A DNA stretch of 64,000 bases, taken from the NCBI RefSeq assembly GCF_009618275.1, contig NZ_WIAD01000009.1, forward strand, positions 61,648-125,647, in the 5' to 3' direction. Positions 1-9,154 of the stretch are shown one piece after another. The stretch comes from Roseimaritima sediminicola. Its GTDB lineage: Bacteria > Planctomycetota > Planctomycetia > Pirellulales > Pirellulaceae. A program made the translations under genes and the position numbers. How positions within the stretch are numbered: the stretch's first letter is position 1; every line of letters starts with the position of its first letter. The notes beneath the pieces were generated by a model. The model searched no databases. It saw only the letters and a list, made by a program, of their open reading frames with translations, and had not been told where the DNA came from.

Positions 1-126
1 TTGCAACAGGTAAATGGTCAAGACCCACGCCGCCGCGGTCTGCAGTCTCGATCAGGATGCGCTCCCCTCGAAACCGCTTGGCCGCAAACGCTGCCGCCGC
101 AGCGAGGGATCGCGTGGCGGCGCCGG
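1..126 (-). CDS. Possible truncated reading frame at left edge
   Basis: On the minus strand a frame stays open from the end of the serine hydrolase gene to the window edge and reads like protein (…FAAKRFRGERILIETADRG…). No start codon is convincing: the frame also continues back into the hydrolase coding region. It could be the start of a gene lying to the left that overlaps the hydrolase end, or chance in GC-rich DNA. I do not recognise a family. Confidence 0.2.
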
Positions 127-1701
127 TTACCGGCGCGATTCCGGCAGGGCCTCGAGGATGCGGCTGATGGTTTCGTTCAGGTAGGGATAGACGTTGCCGG
201 GGCTGGGGCCCATGCGGACGACCACCAGATCATAGGAAGGGATGACCAATGTGACCTGCCCCATAAAACCGGCGGACCAGTAGGCGTCTGCCGGTACACG
301 GTCCATCCGGCCGTCGCGGTTGAGCCAGAACAACCCGCCGTAGTTTTCAGTGGGTTCCGCCGGGGCGGGCGTGGTGATGAAATCCACCCAACCTGCGGGC
401 AGAATCCGCTCGCCCTGCCAGACTCCGTCTTGCAGGTGCAGCAGGCCGAACCGAATCCAATCCCGAGCCGAACCGTAGTCGTAACCGGAGAGAATAAAGT
501 TCCCCCAGGCGTCGGTCTCCAGTACGTAATTGCGACAGCCGATACGATCGAACAGAGCTCGCTGGGGAAAGGTCAGGTAGTCTTCGCCTCGAGCTTCGAC
601 CGTGTCGCGAATGATCTTTCCCAGCGTCAGGGGATCACTGTTCAGGTAGCTGCAGCGGGTGCCGGGCGGGACGGCGGGCGGCTGGTTCACGGCGTGTTCA
701 AAAACGTCCAGCGAATCGAAGTAGACCCGAAAATGTTCGTTTTTGGTGGTAAAGGCCGAGGGGCCGGAGATGCCGAGATTGGTGAAGTCCAGGCCGCTGC
801 TCATCTGCAGCAGATCCTCGATGCGGATCTTGCGGCGAGGATCGTCGGCGGCCTGCCACTGGGCAATCGGTGCCGCCTGCTGTCGCTGGAGATGCCCTTG
901 TTGGATCAACACGCCGATCAGGGCGGCCGTGATGCTTTTGCCCTGGGACCAACTGATCTGGGGCGTGTCTTTGTTCCAGCCCGGCGCGTAGCGTTCGCCT
1001 AGAATCTTGCCGCGGTAGGCCACGACGAAGGCTCGCGTATTCTGTTCGGTTTGCTGCATCGCCCAGTCGAGCGCCGCTTCGACGGCCCCGCGGTCCACGT
1101 CCTGGGGGAACGGTTCCGTAGCCATTCGGTCGCCCATCGGCCAGTCGACGGTGTCGGCGGCGGGCAGGTTGCGCGGTACGGGAACGGGCGTGAAGAACAC
1201 GTCCTGCTGGCCGCGGGGCAGGATCGAAGTGCCCTGGTCGCCGGTGTATCGCGCCGTGCGTGCCGGCGCGCCCGGCGCGGTGACGGTGACCGTCTTGCGG
1301 TCCTCGTCGACCGCGTAGCGAAACTCCGGTTCCCAGCCGAAGTACACAAACGGCGCGATATCCTGAGCGACTACCTCATGGGCGGTTCGCGGCGTGGAGC
1401 GGCCCACGACCCACAGGCCGGAGGCGATATGGTGTGCGGCCATCGCCGCCCGGAACTCCCGGCTTTGCTGCGTCGCTGGATCAGTCGCCGCCGCCCGCTC
1501 CGCCGCCGAGGCCTGATCCGCCGCCGGGGCCTGCTGCTCCGCCGCCGGGGCCTGTTCCGCCGCCGGGGCCTGCTGTTGTTGCTGTTGCTGTTGCTGTGCC
1601 AGGGCCTGTCCGGTCGCCAACGGGAACGTCGAGCCGCCGAGGGCCAGAACAAGAAGCACAGGGACCACGGCAAGCGGTCGAGAGGAACCGTAAACGCGCA
1701 T
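127..1701 (-). CDS. Secreted serine hydrolase, beta-lactamase/class C family
   Basis: 524 residues. Starts with a hydrophobic signal peptide (residues about 8-30, ending near QALA), then a low-complexity linker of nine glutamines and repeated APAAEQ units, then a beta-lactamase-related domain. The SxxK nucleophile motif is visible as SQGK at Ser252/Lys255 and a YLN motif (YxN) follows about 100 residues later. These are the family's catalytic residues; members are D-Ala-D-Ala carboxypeptidases, esterases or amidases, so substrate is unknown. I chose the ATG at 1701 because it places the signal peptide at the N-terminus; the frame is open much further upstream but that part overlaps the phosphofructokinase gene and is not protein-like. 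The glutamine/alanine linker is unusual and is encoded by a CTG/TTG-rich trinucleotide run (about 1571-1599). Confidence 0.85.
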   Translation of the reverse strand: MRVYGSSRPLAVVPVLLVLALGGSTFPLATGQALAQQQQQQQQQAPAAEQAPAAEQQAPAADQASAAERAAATDPATQQSREFRAAMAAHHIASGLWVVGRSTPRTAHEVVAQDIAPFVYFGWEPEFRYAVDEDRKTVTVTAPGAPARTARYTGDQGTSILPRGQQDVFFTPVPVPRNLPAADTVDWPMGDRMATEPFPQDVDRGAVEAALDWAMQQTEQNTRAFVVAYRGKILGERYAPGWNKDTPQISWSQGKSITAALIGVLIQQGHLQRQQAAPIAQWQAADDPRRKIRIEDLLQMSSGLDFTNLGISGPSAFTTKNEHFRVYFDSLDVFEHAVNQPPAVPPGTRCSYLNSDPLTLGKIIRDTVEARGEDYLTFPQRALFDRIGCRNYVLETDAWGNFILSGYDYGSARDWIRFGLLHLQDGVWQGERILPAGWVDFITTPAPAEPTENYGGLFWLNRDGRMDRVPADAYWSAGFMGQVTLVIPSYDLVVVRMGPSPGNVYPYLNETISRILEALPESRR

Positions 1702-1953
1702 CGTAGGTAGCCTCGGGGGGAGGGAACGTAAGGTGGGAGAAACCGCGCGGTCACGACCGGTGCGGCAACGAATCCTAGGGTGGGACATCGCCCAGTGTAC
1801 TCGCCGGCAGCGGCGTCTGGTGCAGCCCGCCTTATCGGTCCGGACACCGGCTAGGATTATTCTTCGCTCGCCCGTAAAATCGAGCCCTCGAACGGTTCGC
1901 CTGCAGGGGCGGAGTGTCTGATTAGAGCAACAAAACACTGGTAAAAAAGTCCC

Positions 1954-3237
1954 ATGGCAGACAAACACAACCTCGATATCCGACGCGTCGCAATCCTCTT
2001 TGCCGGAGGCCCAGCCCCCGGAGCTAATGCGGTAATCTCCACCGCTGCGTTCTCGTTTCTGGAAGAGGGTGCCCAGGTATACGGGATCAAACACGGTTAC
2101 AGCCGGCTGGCCGAATACACCGCCGCCGGGCCCCTGCAGGAAGGCAGCGACTACATCCGCTTCAGCCACGAGACGCTGACCCACGCGCGGACCAGCCGGG
2201 GCATCATGATCGGCACCGCGCGGACCAACCCCGGCAAACACGTCAGCGCTCCGGAGCACCTCGAAGACGCCGAACTGGTCGCGCCGCTGCGCCGCGTCTA
2301 CGAAGGCCTCTGCTCGCTGGAGGTCGACGCGTTGATTTCGATCGGTGGCGACGACACGCTGAAGACCGCCAACAAGCTAAAGATGTTCCAGGACCGCCTG
2401 CCCGAAGGCGCCCGGCGTTTCCCGATCGTGCATCTGCCCAAAACCATCGACAACGATTACACCGGTATCGATTTCACCTTCGGCTACTTCACTGCCGTGG
2501 AAACGCTGGCCGAGGAAATTCGCAACTTGAATTTCGATGCCGCGGCGGGACGTTCCTACTTTATCTGCGAAGCGATGGGCCGCAGCGCCGGATGGTTGGC
2601 CTACGGGGCGGCGATCGCCGGCGAAGCCAGCATGGTGCTCAGCGTCGAAGATATCTCCGGGGCGTTGGCCGACGAAGAAATCATCAATTCCGAAAGCGGC
2701 GAGAAACGCAAAGTCATGGCCATCGATCGCGTGATCGATCGGATGGTCGACATGATGCTGGCTCGCGAGCGCGAAGGCCGCGAGTACGGCACGATCGTGA
2801 TCGCCGAAGGACTGGCCGAGTTCCTGCCGTCCTCGCACCTCGAAGGCATCGATCGCGACGATCACGGGCACATCAATATCTCGTCCTTGCACCTGGGTTC
2901 GATGATGTCGGAGCTGGTGGCCAAACGCTACGCCGAACGCACCGGTCGCTCGCGCAAGATCAACGGCCTGCAGCTGGGCTACGAAGCCCGCTGTGCCGCC
3001 CCGATGGCCTTCGACGTGATCCTGGGCGCCCAGCTGGGTGTCGGGGCTTATCGCGCTTTGGTCGAAGAAAAGCTGAACGGTGTGATGGTTTCGGTCGAGC
3101 GTCAGTTCGATCTGAAGTTCGTGCCCTTTACCGACTTGGTCGACCCCGAAACCCTGGTCACCAACGTCCGCTTTATCAATCCCAAGAGCGACTTCCACCG
3201 CTTGGCTCGGTTCCTGGAAACCTGTGTCGATAGCTGA
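1954..3237 (+). CDS. 6-phosphofructokinase, PPi-dependent type
   Basis: 427 residues, phosphofructokinase family, catalysing phosphorylation of fructose 6-phosphate in glycolysis. The glycine-rich phosphate loop (FAGGPAPGAN, residues 16-25) is near the N-terminus. Two diagnostic sites point to pyrophosphate rather than ATP as donor: GGDD at 131-134 (ATP enzymes have GGDG) and PKTIDND at 162-168 with Lys163. The later MGRSAGW segment fits sugar-phosphate binding. Start is the ATG at 1954; there is no strong Shine-Dalgarno. It lies 12 bases ahead of argJ on the same strand and could be co-transcribed with it. Donor assignment rests on known family signatures, not on a test. Confidence 0.92.
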   Translation: MADKHNLDIRRVAILFAGGPAPGANAVISTAAFSFLEEGAQVYGIKHGYSRLAEYTAAGPLQEGSDYIRFSHETLTHARTSRGIMIGTARTNPGKHVSAPEHLEDAELVAPLRRVYEGLCSLEVDALISIGGDDTLKTANKLKMFQDRLPEGARRFPIVHLPKTIDNDYTGIDFTFGYFTAVETLAEEIRNLNFDAAAGRSYFICEAMGRSAGWLAYGAAIAGEASMVLSVEDISGALADEEIINSESGEKRKVMAIDRVIDRMVDMMLAREREGREYGTIVIAEGLAEFLPSSHLEGIDRDDHGHINISSLHLGSMMSELVAKRYAERTGRSRKINGLQLGYEARCAAPMAFDVILGAQLGVGAYRALVEEKLNGVMVSVERQFDLKFVPFTDLVDPETLVTNVRFINPKSDFHRLARFLETCVDS

Positions 3238-3249
3238 GGCTTGACTGCG

Positions 3250-4476
3250 ATGTCCGATCTGCCCAACCCATCGCGGGACGCTGCGACGGCCGATTCCCTA
3301 CCGCTGCCCGACGGGTACCGCTACGCCGGTGTGGCCTGTGGCCTGAAGGCCAGCGGCCGGGCGGATCTGTCGTTGATCGTCAGCGACCAGCCGGTGGTGG
3401 CCGCCGGGGTGTATACGACCAATCAAGTCGTCGCAGCGCCGGTCGTGTGGTGCCGCCGGCGCACACCGTCGGACCAGATTCGCGCCGTGGTGGTCAACAG
3501 TGGCAACGCCAACGCCTGCACCGGCCAGCAGGGCGAGCGAGATGCCCGGCAGATGGCCCAGTGGGCAGCCGAACAGATTGGCGCCGAGCCCGAAACGGTG
3601 TTGGTGATGAGCACCGGGGTGATCGGCCAGCATCTGCCGATGGAAAAGGTCCAGCAGGGCATCGCCGCGGCAGGAGGCCAGTTGCAGCGGTCGCCCGAAG
3701 CGTTCGCCCGTTCGGCCGACGCCATCCTGACGACCGACAAGTCGCGTAAAGTTGCGGCAAGGGAAGTCGTCGTCGAGGGCCGGACGTATCGGATTGCCGC
3801 GATGGCCAAAGGCGCCGGGATGATCTCGCCGAACATGGCCACGATGTTGGCCACCGTCCTGACCGACGCGCCGCTGCGCCCCGACGTGGCCCAGCAGCTG
3901 TTGCGAGCGGCCGCCGACGTCAGCTTTAATCGCGTCAGCGTCGACGGTCATACCAGCACCAACGATACGCTGTTGCTGTTGGCCCGAGCCGGCCAGACGC
4001 CGCTCGAGGGCGCCGCCCTCGAGACCTTCTCGGCCGCCCTGACGGAACTGTGCATCGAGCTGGCCCAGCAGCTGCCGGCCGACGGCGAGGGGGCCCAGCA
4101 CGTGCTGCAGTTGACCGTCGCCGGAGCCGGCAGCGACCAGGACGCGGCCAAAATCGCCCGCGCCGTGGCCGCCAGCCCGCTGGTCAAAACGGCCGTAACC
4201 GGCGGCGATCCGAACTGGGGACGCGTGGTATCGGCCGCCGGCTATGCCGGCCCCAAGATCGATGTTGCCAAAACGTGTCTGGAAATCATCGATACGACCG
4301 TCTTTCGCGACGGCCAACCGGTGGCCTTCGACGCTGCCGCGCTGAGCGCCGCCATGAAAGCCGCGGCCGTGGTCCCGATGCGCTTGGTCGTCGGCTCCGG
4401 AGCTGGAGAAGCGACGTTCTGGGCCAGCGACTTGACCACCGAGTACGTCGAATTTAATTCGCTGTACACGACGTAG
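3250..4476 (+). CDS. argJ: Glutamate N-acetyltransferase / ornithine acetyltransferase
   Basis: 408 residues. ArgJ transfers the acetyl group from N-acetylornithine to glutamate in the cyclic arginine pathway, and bifunctional members also use acetyl-CoA. The hallmark self-cleavage motif is intact (AKGAGMISPNMATML), with the nucleophilic threonine at residue 198; the proenzyme is expected to split there into alpha and beta chains. The C-terminal NPxGRV-like segment (GGDPNWGRV) is present. I prefer the ATG at 3250 because GAGG lies about ten bases upstream; a TTG at 3241 is in frame. The stop codon TAG is itself the first TAG of a heptamer repeat array. Whether it is bifunctional cannot be told from motifs alone. 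Confidence 0.93.
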   Translation: MSDLPNPSRDAATADSLPLPDGYRYAGVACGLKASGRADLSLIVSDQPVVAAGVYTTNQVVAAPVVWCRRRTPSDQIRAVVVNSGNANACTGQQGERDARQMAQWAAEQIGAEPETVLVMSTGVIGQHLPMEKVQQGIAAAGGQLQRSPEAFARSADAILTTDKSRKVAAREVVVEGRTYRIAAMAKGAGMISPNMATMLATVLTDAPLRPDVAQQLLRAAADVSFNRVSVDGHTSTNDTLLLLARAGQTPLEGAALETFSAALTELCIELAQQLPADGEGAQHVLQLTVAGAGSDQDAAKIARAVAASPLVKTAVTGGDPNWGRVVSAAGYAGPKIDVAKTCLEIIDTTVFRDGQPVAFDAAALSAAMKAAAVVPMRLVVGSGAGEATFWASDLTTEYVEFNSLYTT

Positions 4477-4556
4477 TTGTTAGTTGTTAGTTGTTAGTTG
4501 TTAGTTGTTAGTTGTTAGTTGTTAGTTGTTAGTTGTTAGTTGTTAGTTGTTAGTTG
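4474..4556. repeat. Heptamer tandem repeat, unit TTGTTAG
   Basis: About twelve near-perfect copies of a 7-base unit beginning at the argJ stop codon and running into the space between the convergent argJ and kinase genes. A second heptamer array follows after about ten bases. The array holds no gene. Confidence 0.95.
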
Positions 4557-4565
4557 ACTACTCGC

Positions 4566-4601
4566 CATCAACCATCAACCATCAACCATCAACCATCAAC
4601 C
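4566..4601. repeat. Heptamer tandem repeat, unit CATCAAC
   Basis: Five perfect copies of a 7-base unit ending nine bases before the kinase stop codon. Together with the preceding TTGTTAG array it fills almost all of the 133 bases between the two convergent genes. Confidence 0.95.
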
Positions 4602-4609
4602 AACATCAG

Positions 4610-6841
4610 CTACAGTTCCTCTTCCGGCATCGGCACCGGCGAGGGCCGCTCTGGCGAGAGCACCGTGCCCAGTTCATCCAGGGCTGTGCGGATCGACTGG
4701 TAGGCCGAAAACGCGGCGGCCAGTCCCAGTGCGGTGGCGATCACCGCGACGAGGGTAATCCAGGTTTCGTTCTTTTGGTTGCCGCTGAGCACCAGGGTGG
4801 CGCCCAGCAGGGGGATCCCGGCGGCGGCGATCAGGAATCGCGAACAGCGACGATCGATCCGGGCCGCTCGGCATTCGTACCGCTCGTCCTTCATCGTGGG
4901 TTGCATCTGTTCGGGGTAGTACACCATCACGGCAATCGTCGTCAGCCCGAAGAACGGGTACACCCATGCGACCAATCCGCACATCACCAACGAGATAAAA
5001 AAGTGAATGCAGTCGTCGGTGGTGAACTGGGGGTAGGCCGATTTCAAAGCGATCGGATAGACCAGTCCGGCGACCGCCCAGCAGGCTGCTCCGATCGTGG
5101 CGGCTTGAAATCCAAACGTCCAGGTCGCATGCAGTTCGCTCTCGTCGACCGCTTTAGCGGAACGCGCTTTGCGCAGGCCTCGCACCAACGGCCGCATGAA
5201 CCACACCAGCATCACCACCGCTGCGGGAAACGCCACGGCGTTGACGCCGGTGGCGAGGTTTTCGAAGTAGTCCTGCATCTCCGGATATTTGCTGACGATC
5301 ACCCAGTTGTTGTAGAAGTAATTAAAGACGCCGGCCAGGATGTTCGGCACCAGGATCACGACGCTGGCGACCAACCACGGCGGCAACCGGCGGAGCACGC
5401 CCGGCAGGCTCCACGGTGGCGGATCGAATCGCTGGGCAGCCGCCGGGAACAGGGCCAGCCGCAGCCGACCGGCCAGCTCGCCGCCATCGTGGGGCCGCCG
5501 GTCGCGGTCCACTTGCAGGGTTTGCAGCAGCACGCGGTGCAGGACGCGCGAGGCCGGGTCGCCGCCGATTTCGCATTCGTCCGGCGCTCGGTCGCGCAAG
5601 GCCCGCTGGGCACCGATCGCCTCGGACCATGACGACGGCGTCTGCTCGCTGGTCCAGGGACGATGCGTCTGCCACATCTCCCACAACAACACGCCCAAGG
5701 AGTAGATGTCACTGCGGCGGTCCAGGTCCGAGGCCTGCAGCGGGTCGGCTGCGTCGGCCGCCTGCAGTTGTTCGGGCGACATGTATCCCAGCGAGCCACC
5801 GAAGAACGCCGCCGCACCGGCGCGTCCCGAGAGCCCCGTGGCGCTGACATTGAAATCGGCCAGCTTCGGAATCCCCTCGGCCGACATCAGTACGTTGGCG
5901 GGTTTAACGTCGCGGTGCAGGATCCTATGGCGATCGGCGTAATCCAAAGCTCGAGCCAGTTGGATACCGACCCAGGCGACCGTGCTGGGCCAGCTGGCCG
6001 TGCTCAGCCAAGCTCGCACCTGGGAAGCTTCGGGCGAGGTCTGGGCGGCGCGGAGCAGATTCTCTTCGACCGAGACGGTGATCAGCGAACCGTCGCGGTG
6101 TTCGGGCAAACGCTTGGCCGCCCCCTTCAGCACATCGGCCAACGTGCCGCCGGCGACGTATTGCATGTACAGCAGATGAGCCTGCGGCTCGAGAACACGT
6201 CGTTGGTCGTACACGCGGACGATGTTGGGATGCTGCAACTGGGCCAGGGCACGCGGTTCATCGCCGCTGCGCTGCGAGACCTTCAGCGCCACCAGCCGCT
6301 GCATCGACTCCTGGCGAGCGAGGTAAACCTGGGCAAAGGCTCCGCTGCCCAGGGCTCGCAGCACGGTGAAATCGTCGATCTGTTCGCCGGGCTGTAGCTC
6401 GGGACTCGCGGCGTTACGGTCCAGCGGCGCCAGCGTCTCCTCCTGCAGCGGCAGCCGCTCGAGGGCGTCGTTGAGTTGCGGAAAACGTTCGCTGTACTCG
6501 CTGCGGTGCGGCGTCTCGCCGGTTTCGCGGCGCAGCTGGAACTCTTCCAAGACCAAATCCAAGGGCACCATCTCGGCGGCCAGCACCTCCGGCATCGCCT
6601 GCAAGTACTGTTCGATTCGCGGAACCGGTCCCGTGGCGGCATGTTCGGACATGTCCAGCTTGATCAGTTCCACCAACACCAGCCGACGCTTGGCCGGGTC
6701 GCCCTCGGGCAGATACTCCAGCAATCCACGCGGCTCCTTCAGCGGCGCGATCTCCGCAAACGCCTCGAGCCACATCTCCAGATCCAAGGAATCGGTACGC
6801 GTCTGCGTCTGCGGATCGATGGATCGGTCGAGATCGTTCAT
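4610..6841 (-). CDS. Membrane Ser/Thr protein kinase
   Basis: 743 residues. An N-terminal region of about 150 residues precedes a Hanks-type kinase domain: P-loop LGSGAFAQVYLA, lysine motif VALKVS, catalytic loop HRDVKPANVL, and a metal-binding loop reading DFN (Asp329, Asn331) instead of DFG. The activation segment ends SPEQL rather than APE. The C-terminal third carries several hydrophobic stretches (about residues 490-720), so it is an inner-membrane kinase with the catalytic domain in the cytoplasm. The start at 6841 (MNDLDRS) fits better than an upstream in-frame ATG because the extra 15 residues are not protein-like. It diverges from a sigma factor gene with about 100 bases between them, an arrangement that suggests shared signalling. 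Catalytic Asp and Lys are present, so activity is likely. Confidence 0.9.
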   Translation of the reverse strand: MNDLDRSIDPQTQTRTDSLDLEMWLEAFAEIAPLKEPRGLLEYLPEGDPAKRRLVLVELIKLDMSEHAATGPVPRIEQYLQAMPEVLAAEMVPLDLVLEEFQLRRETGETPHRSEYSERFPQLNDALERLPLQEETLAPLDRNAASPELQPGEQIDDFTVLRALGSGAFAQVYLARQESMQRLVALKVSQRSGDEPRALAQLQHPNIVRVYDQRRVLEPQAHLLYMQYVAGGTLADVLKGAAKRLPEHRDGSLITVSVEENLLRAAQTSPEASQVRAWLSTASWPSTVAWVGIQLARALDYADRHRILHRDVKPANVLMSAEGIPKLADFNVSATGLSGRAGAAAFFGGSLGYMSPEQLQAADAADPLQASDLDRRSDIYSLGVLLWEMWQTHRPWTSEQTPSSWSEAIGAQRALRDRAPDECEIGGDPASRVLHRVLLQTLQVDRDRRPHDGGELAGRLRLALFPAAAQRFDPPPWSLPGVLRRLPPWLVASVVILVPNILAGVFNYFYNNWVIVSKYPEMQDYFENLATGVNAVAFPAAVVMLVWFMRPLVRGLRKARSAKAVDESELHATWTFGFQAATIGAACWAVAGLVYPIALKSAYPQFTTDDCIHFFISLVMCGLVAWVYPFFGLTTIAVMVYYPEQMQPTMKDERYECRAARIDRRCSRFLIAAAGIPLLGATLVLSGNQKNETWITLVAVIATALGLAAAFSAYQSIRTALDELGTVLSPERPSPVPMPEEEL

Positions 6842-6942
6842 GATTGGGCAATGCGTGGAGCCGGAGATGCCGGTATTGTAGAGCAAACCGCCCCGGCGAC
6901 ACGCTAGGATAGAGAGGAGCGGTTCCCTGACAAAGGCAAGCG

Positions 6943-7614
6943 ATGAACGATTCCAAACCCGGCGGCCCCAAACCCGGCGGCCCCGAACCCGGCGACGAAC
7001 AGGACGCCGACCTGCATCAGCAGATTCGTGCTGGCGATGTCGACGCTCTGGGGCGGTACCTGGAGATCAACCGGCGGCGGCTGTGCGGTTTCTTGCGAAC
7101 CATCACCGGCGATCACTTGCTGACGCGAATCGATCTGGACGACTTGGTGCAGGAGGTTTGTGCGGCGGCCATCGCGGCCCTGCCCTCGGCTCGGCTGCAG
7201 GAAGGCGATCCCTTTGGCTGGATCCAGGAATTGGCCCGCCGCCGCGTCGTCGACGCGCACCGCTTCTATTTCCAAGCCCAACGCCGCGACGCCGGCAAGG
7301 AACGCTCCTTGCAAGGCGCCTTCGCCGGCGACGCCAGCAAGAACGCCGGACTGGAAGCCCTGTTGGCCGCCAGCATGACCAGCCCCAGTGCGGCGCTGAG
7401 CAACGACATCCGCATGGCTCGGATGCGAGAAGCCATCGACGCGATGCCCGAAGAGCAGCGTCAAGTCGTGCGGATGCGTTTCGTCGACGGCTTGCCGACC
7501 AAGCAGATTGCCGAAAGACTAGGGAAGACCGACGTCTCGGTCCGCGTGCTGTTGTCGCGCAGCCTGAAGAAACTGGAGCAACAGCTCAGCGACGTTCGAC
7601 CTCGCAACTTGTGA
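6943..7614 (+). CDS. Sigma-70 family RNA polymerase sigma factor, ECF-like
   Basis: 223 residues. After a short glycine/proline-rich head (three PGGP-like units) comes region 2 (about residues 25-110, with the typical DLVQEV segment) and a C-terminal region 4 helix-turn-helix (about 160-215, PTKQIAERLGKTDVSVRVLL). It should direct RNA polymerase to a small set of promoters. AAGG about seven bases ahead of the ATG fits a ribosome site. The next gene starts only five bases after its stop, so the two are an operon. It diverges from the membrane kinase; pairing of such sigma factors with Ser/Thr kinases is known from planctomycetes, but here no direct link is shown. No anti-sigma factor is adjacent. 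Confidence 0.88.
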   Translation: MNDSKPGGPKPGGPEPGDEQDADLHQQIRAGDVDALGRYLEINRRRLCGFLRTITGDHLLTRIDLDDLVQEVCAAAIAALPSARLQEGDPFGWIQELARRRVVDAHRFYFQAQRRDAGKERSLQGAFAGDASKNAGLEALLAASMTSPSAALSNDIRMARMREAIDAMPEEQRQVVRMRFVDGLPTKQIAERLGKTDVSVRVLLSRSLKKLEQQLSDVRPRNL

Positions 7615-7619
7615 CTTTC

Positions 7620-8162
7620 ATGCCTGCACTCGATATCGACGCCCTGGACACCCTGCCGCGCGACCTGCACCAAGCCATCACCACCGCCGACCTGCCGCCG
7701 CTGGACGACGGCGGCGCCAATCCTCGGTTGGCCGCCTACCTGACCGAATTCCCGACGTTGGGATTGACCGATACGGTCACCGACGACGCCATCGCCCTGT
7801 GCAAGTCGGGCCTGTGGCTACTGGCCGGCGACCTGGACCGCTCGCACACGATCAGCCAGGACCTTGATAGCGCCGAAGGCAGCCTCTGGCATGGCATGAT
7901 GCACCGCCGCGAAGGCGATTTCGGCAACGCCAAGTACTGGTTCCGCCGCGCCGGTGACCATCCGATGTACCGGCAGGTCGTCCATCACGCCCCGGATCTG
8001 CCGGCGGAGCTACAGCGCAGCGGCGGGCTCGATCCCATGGCCTTTGTCGATGCCTGCCAAGCTGCCACGCGCGGCGCTGGCGGCTCTATCGATACCGCCG
8101 CGTGTCGCCGGGTACAGTGGGTCGAGTGGCAGTGCTTGTTCGCCGCGTGCCTGGCGAAATAG
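7620..8162 (+). CDS. Conserved hypothetical protein, co-transcribed with sigma factor
   Basis: 180 residues, no signal peptide or membrane segment. The most distinctive stretch is WHGMMHRREGDFGNAKYWFR (about residues 85-104), rich in His, Arg and aromatic residues, which I recall from uncharacterised bacterial proteins but cannot tie to a function. The ATG at 7620 is five bases after the sigma factor stop; the frame is open upstream only as an overlap of the sigma gene. Acidic N-terminal half, cysteine residues only near the end. Function unknown. Confidence 0.75.
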   Translation: MPALDIDALDTLPRDLHQAITTADLPPLDDGGANPRLAAYLTEFPTLGLTDTVTDDAIALCKSGLWLLAGDLDRSHTISQDLDSAEGSLWHGMMHRREGDFGNAKYWFRRAGDHPMYRQVVHHAPDLPAELQRSGGLDPMAFVDACQAATRGAGGSIDTAACRRVQWVEWQCLFAACLAK

Positions 8163-8166
8163 ATTC

Positions 8167-8194
8167 GGCCTCGGCCTCGGCCTCGGCCTCCGCC
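8167..8194. repeat. Short hexamer repeat, unit GGCCTC
   Basis: Four copies of GGCCTC start four bases after the stop codon of the preceding gene. The rest of 8195-8327 shows no gene. Confidence 0.85.
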
Positions 8195-8327
8195 GCGACC
8201 GAGGCTCGCGTTTTGAGCAAAACTGTCTCATTCTGACACACAGTGTCCATTGCCGGTGACGCTGCGGGGCCACCGCAAGACGCGCTTACCAGCGTTTTCA
8301 CGCTTGTTTCGGCTCGCCGGGAACCGA

Positions 8328-8343
8328 TGGCATGCGAGTTGCT
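8328..8343 (+). promoter_or_regulatory. Candidate sigma-54 promoter
   Basis: TGGCATGCGAGTTGCT matches the sigma-54 consensus TGGCAC-N5-TTGCW at all but one position, with GG at 8329-8330 and GC at 8341-8342 separated by exactly ten bases. Transcription would start near 8354, giving a leader of about 50 bases before the ATG at 8404. Inferred from sequence only; an upstream enhancer site was not identified. Confidence 0.5.
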
Positions 8344-8403
8344 TCTAAGATAATGGTCCGCGTATTTTTCCGCAGCAATGACAGTCTCGTCGGGGAGTAT
8401 AAG

Positions 8404-9120
8404 ATGAACAGAATAGCAGCAACGTGGTTGGTCATGGCTTGTACAGCCGTGTCGGTCTGGGCCCAAGAGGGAGCCCCGCCGGCGAGCGGCAGCGAAGGCT
8501 ATGCTCCGGCGATCGCGTACCCCGACAACGGATTTTCTTGGCTGCATCACGCCAGCACGGCCGAAGAAGGCATGCTGCGGGGGGCGGCGGCGTTCGTCGA
8601 AGCGGCCGGTAAAGGCAACTACTACCATTCCATCGCCGCGATGAATTACCAAGAAGCGTATCGCCGGGCGATCGAGAACACGGTGCACCGTGCCGAGGCC
8701 TACTACGCGCGCCGTGACCTGTGGAGTGACCATCAGGAACGGTATCGCCGCAAGCCGCTGGATATGGAAGGCTACGAAAAACTGGCCGCCGCTCGCAGCC
8801 CGGCTCGCCTGACCGGCGATCAGTACAACCCCGAATCCGGCGCCATCCGGTGGCCCTATCCGTTGGACTCGGCCGTGTTCGCCGAGCACCGCAAGCGGGT
8901 CGAAGGCCTGTTGAGCGATCGTTCGGTGGACAATTCCGGTTGGGGCAGCCGCAACTTTGAAATGATCCGCCGCGAGGTCGCTGCCATGAAGGAAGTCCTG
9001 GAAGCCGGTCGCCAGACGTTGGACTTGAACAGCTATATCAACGCGTTGGAGTTCCTCGAGAGCGTCGAATGGGAAGGCCGTTTTGCTCCGGGCCCCGACG
9101 GGCTGCCGACCAATCCCTAG
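8404..9120 (+). CDS. Secreted hypothetical protein
   Basis: 238 residues with a clean signal peptide (MNRIAATWLVMACTAVSVWA, cut after residue 20). The mature part is hydrophilic, rich in Tyr, Arg, Ala and Glu, and contains a tyrosine-rich helix (NYYHSIAAMNYQEAYRRA). No catalytic motif is recognised. GGGGAG lies nine bases before the ATG at 8404, which decides the start over an upstream in-frame ATG. A sigma-54-like promoter lies upstream and a strong terminator 99 bases downstream, so it is probably a single-gene unit. Similar short secreted proteins with Tyr/Ala-rich helices are common in planctomycetes, but I cannot name the family. Confidence 0.8.
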   Translation: MNRIAATWLVMACTAVSVWAQEGAPPASGSEGYAPAIAYPDNGFSWLHHASTAEEGMLRGAAAFVEAAGKGNYYHSIAAMNYQEAYRRAIENTVHRAEAYYARRDLWSDHQERYRRKPLDMEGYEKLAAARSPARLTGDQYNPESGAIRWPYPLDSAVFAEHRKRVEGLLSDRSVDNSGWGSRNFEMIRREVAAMKEVLEAGRQTLDLNSYINALEFLESVEWEGRFAPGPDGLPTNP

Positions 9121-9154
9121 GGAGTCGTCAACCTTCGAGACTCAGAGTCTGGCC

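Noticed and set aside
1702..2259. N-terminal extension of the serine hydrolase frame
   Set aside because: Overlaps the phosphofructokinase start and would bury the signal peptide.
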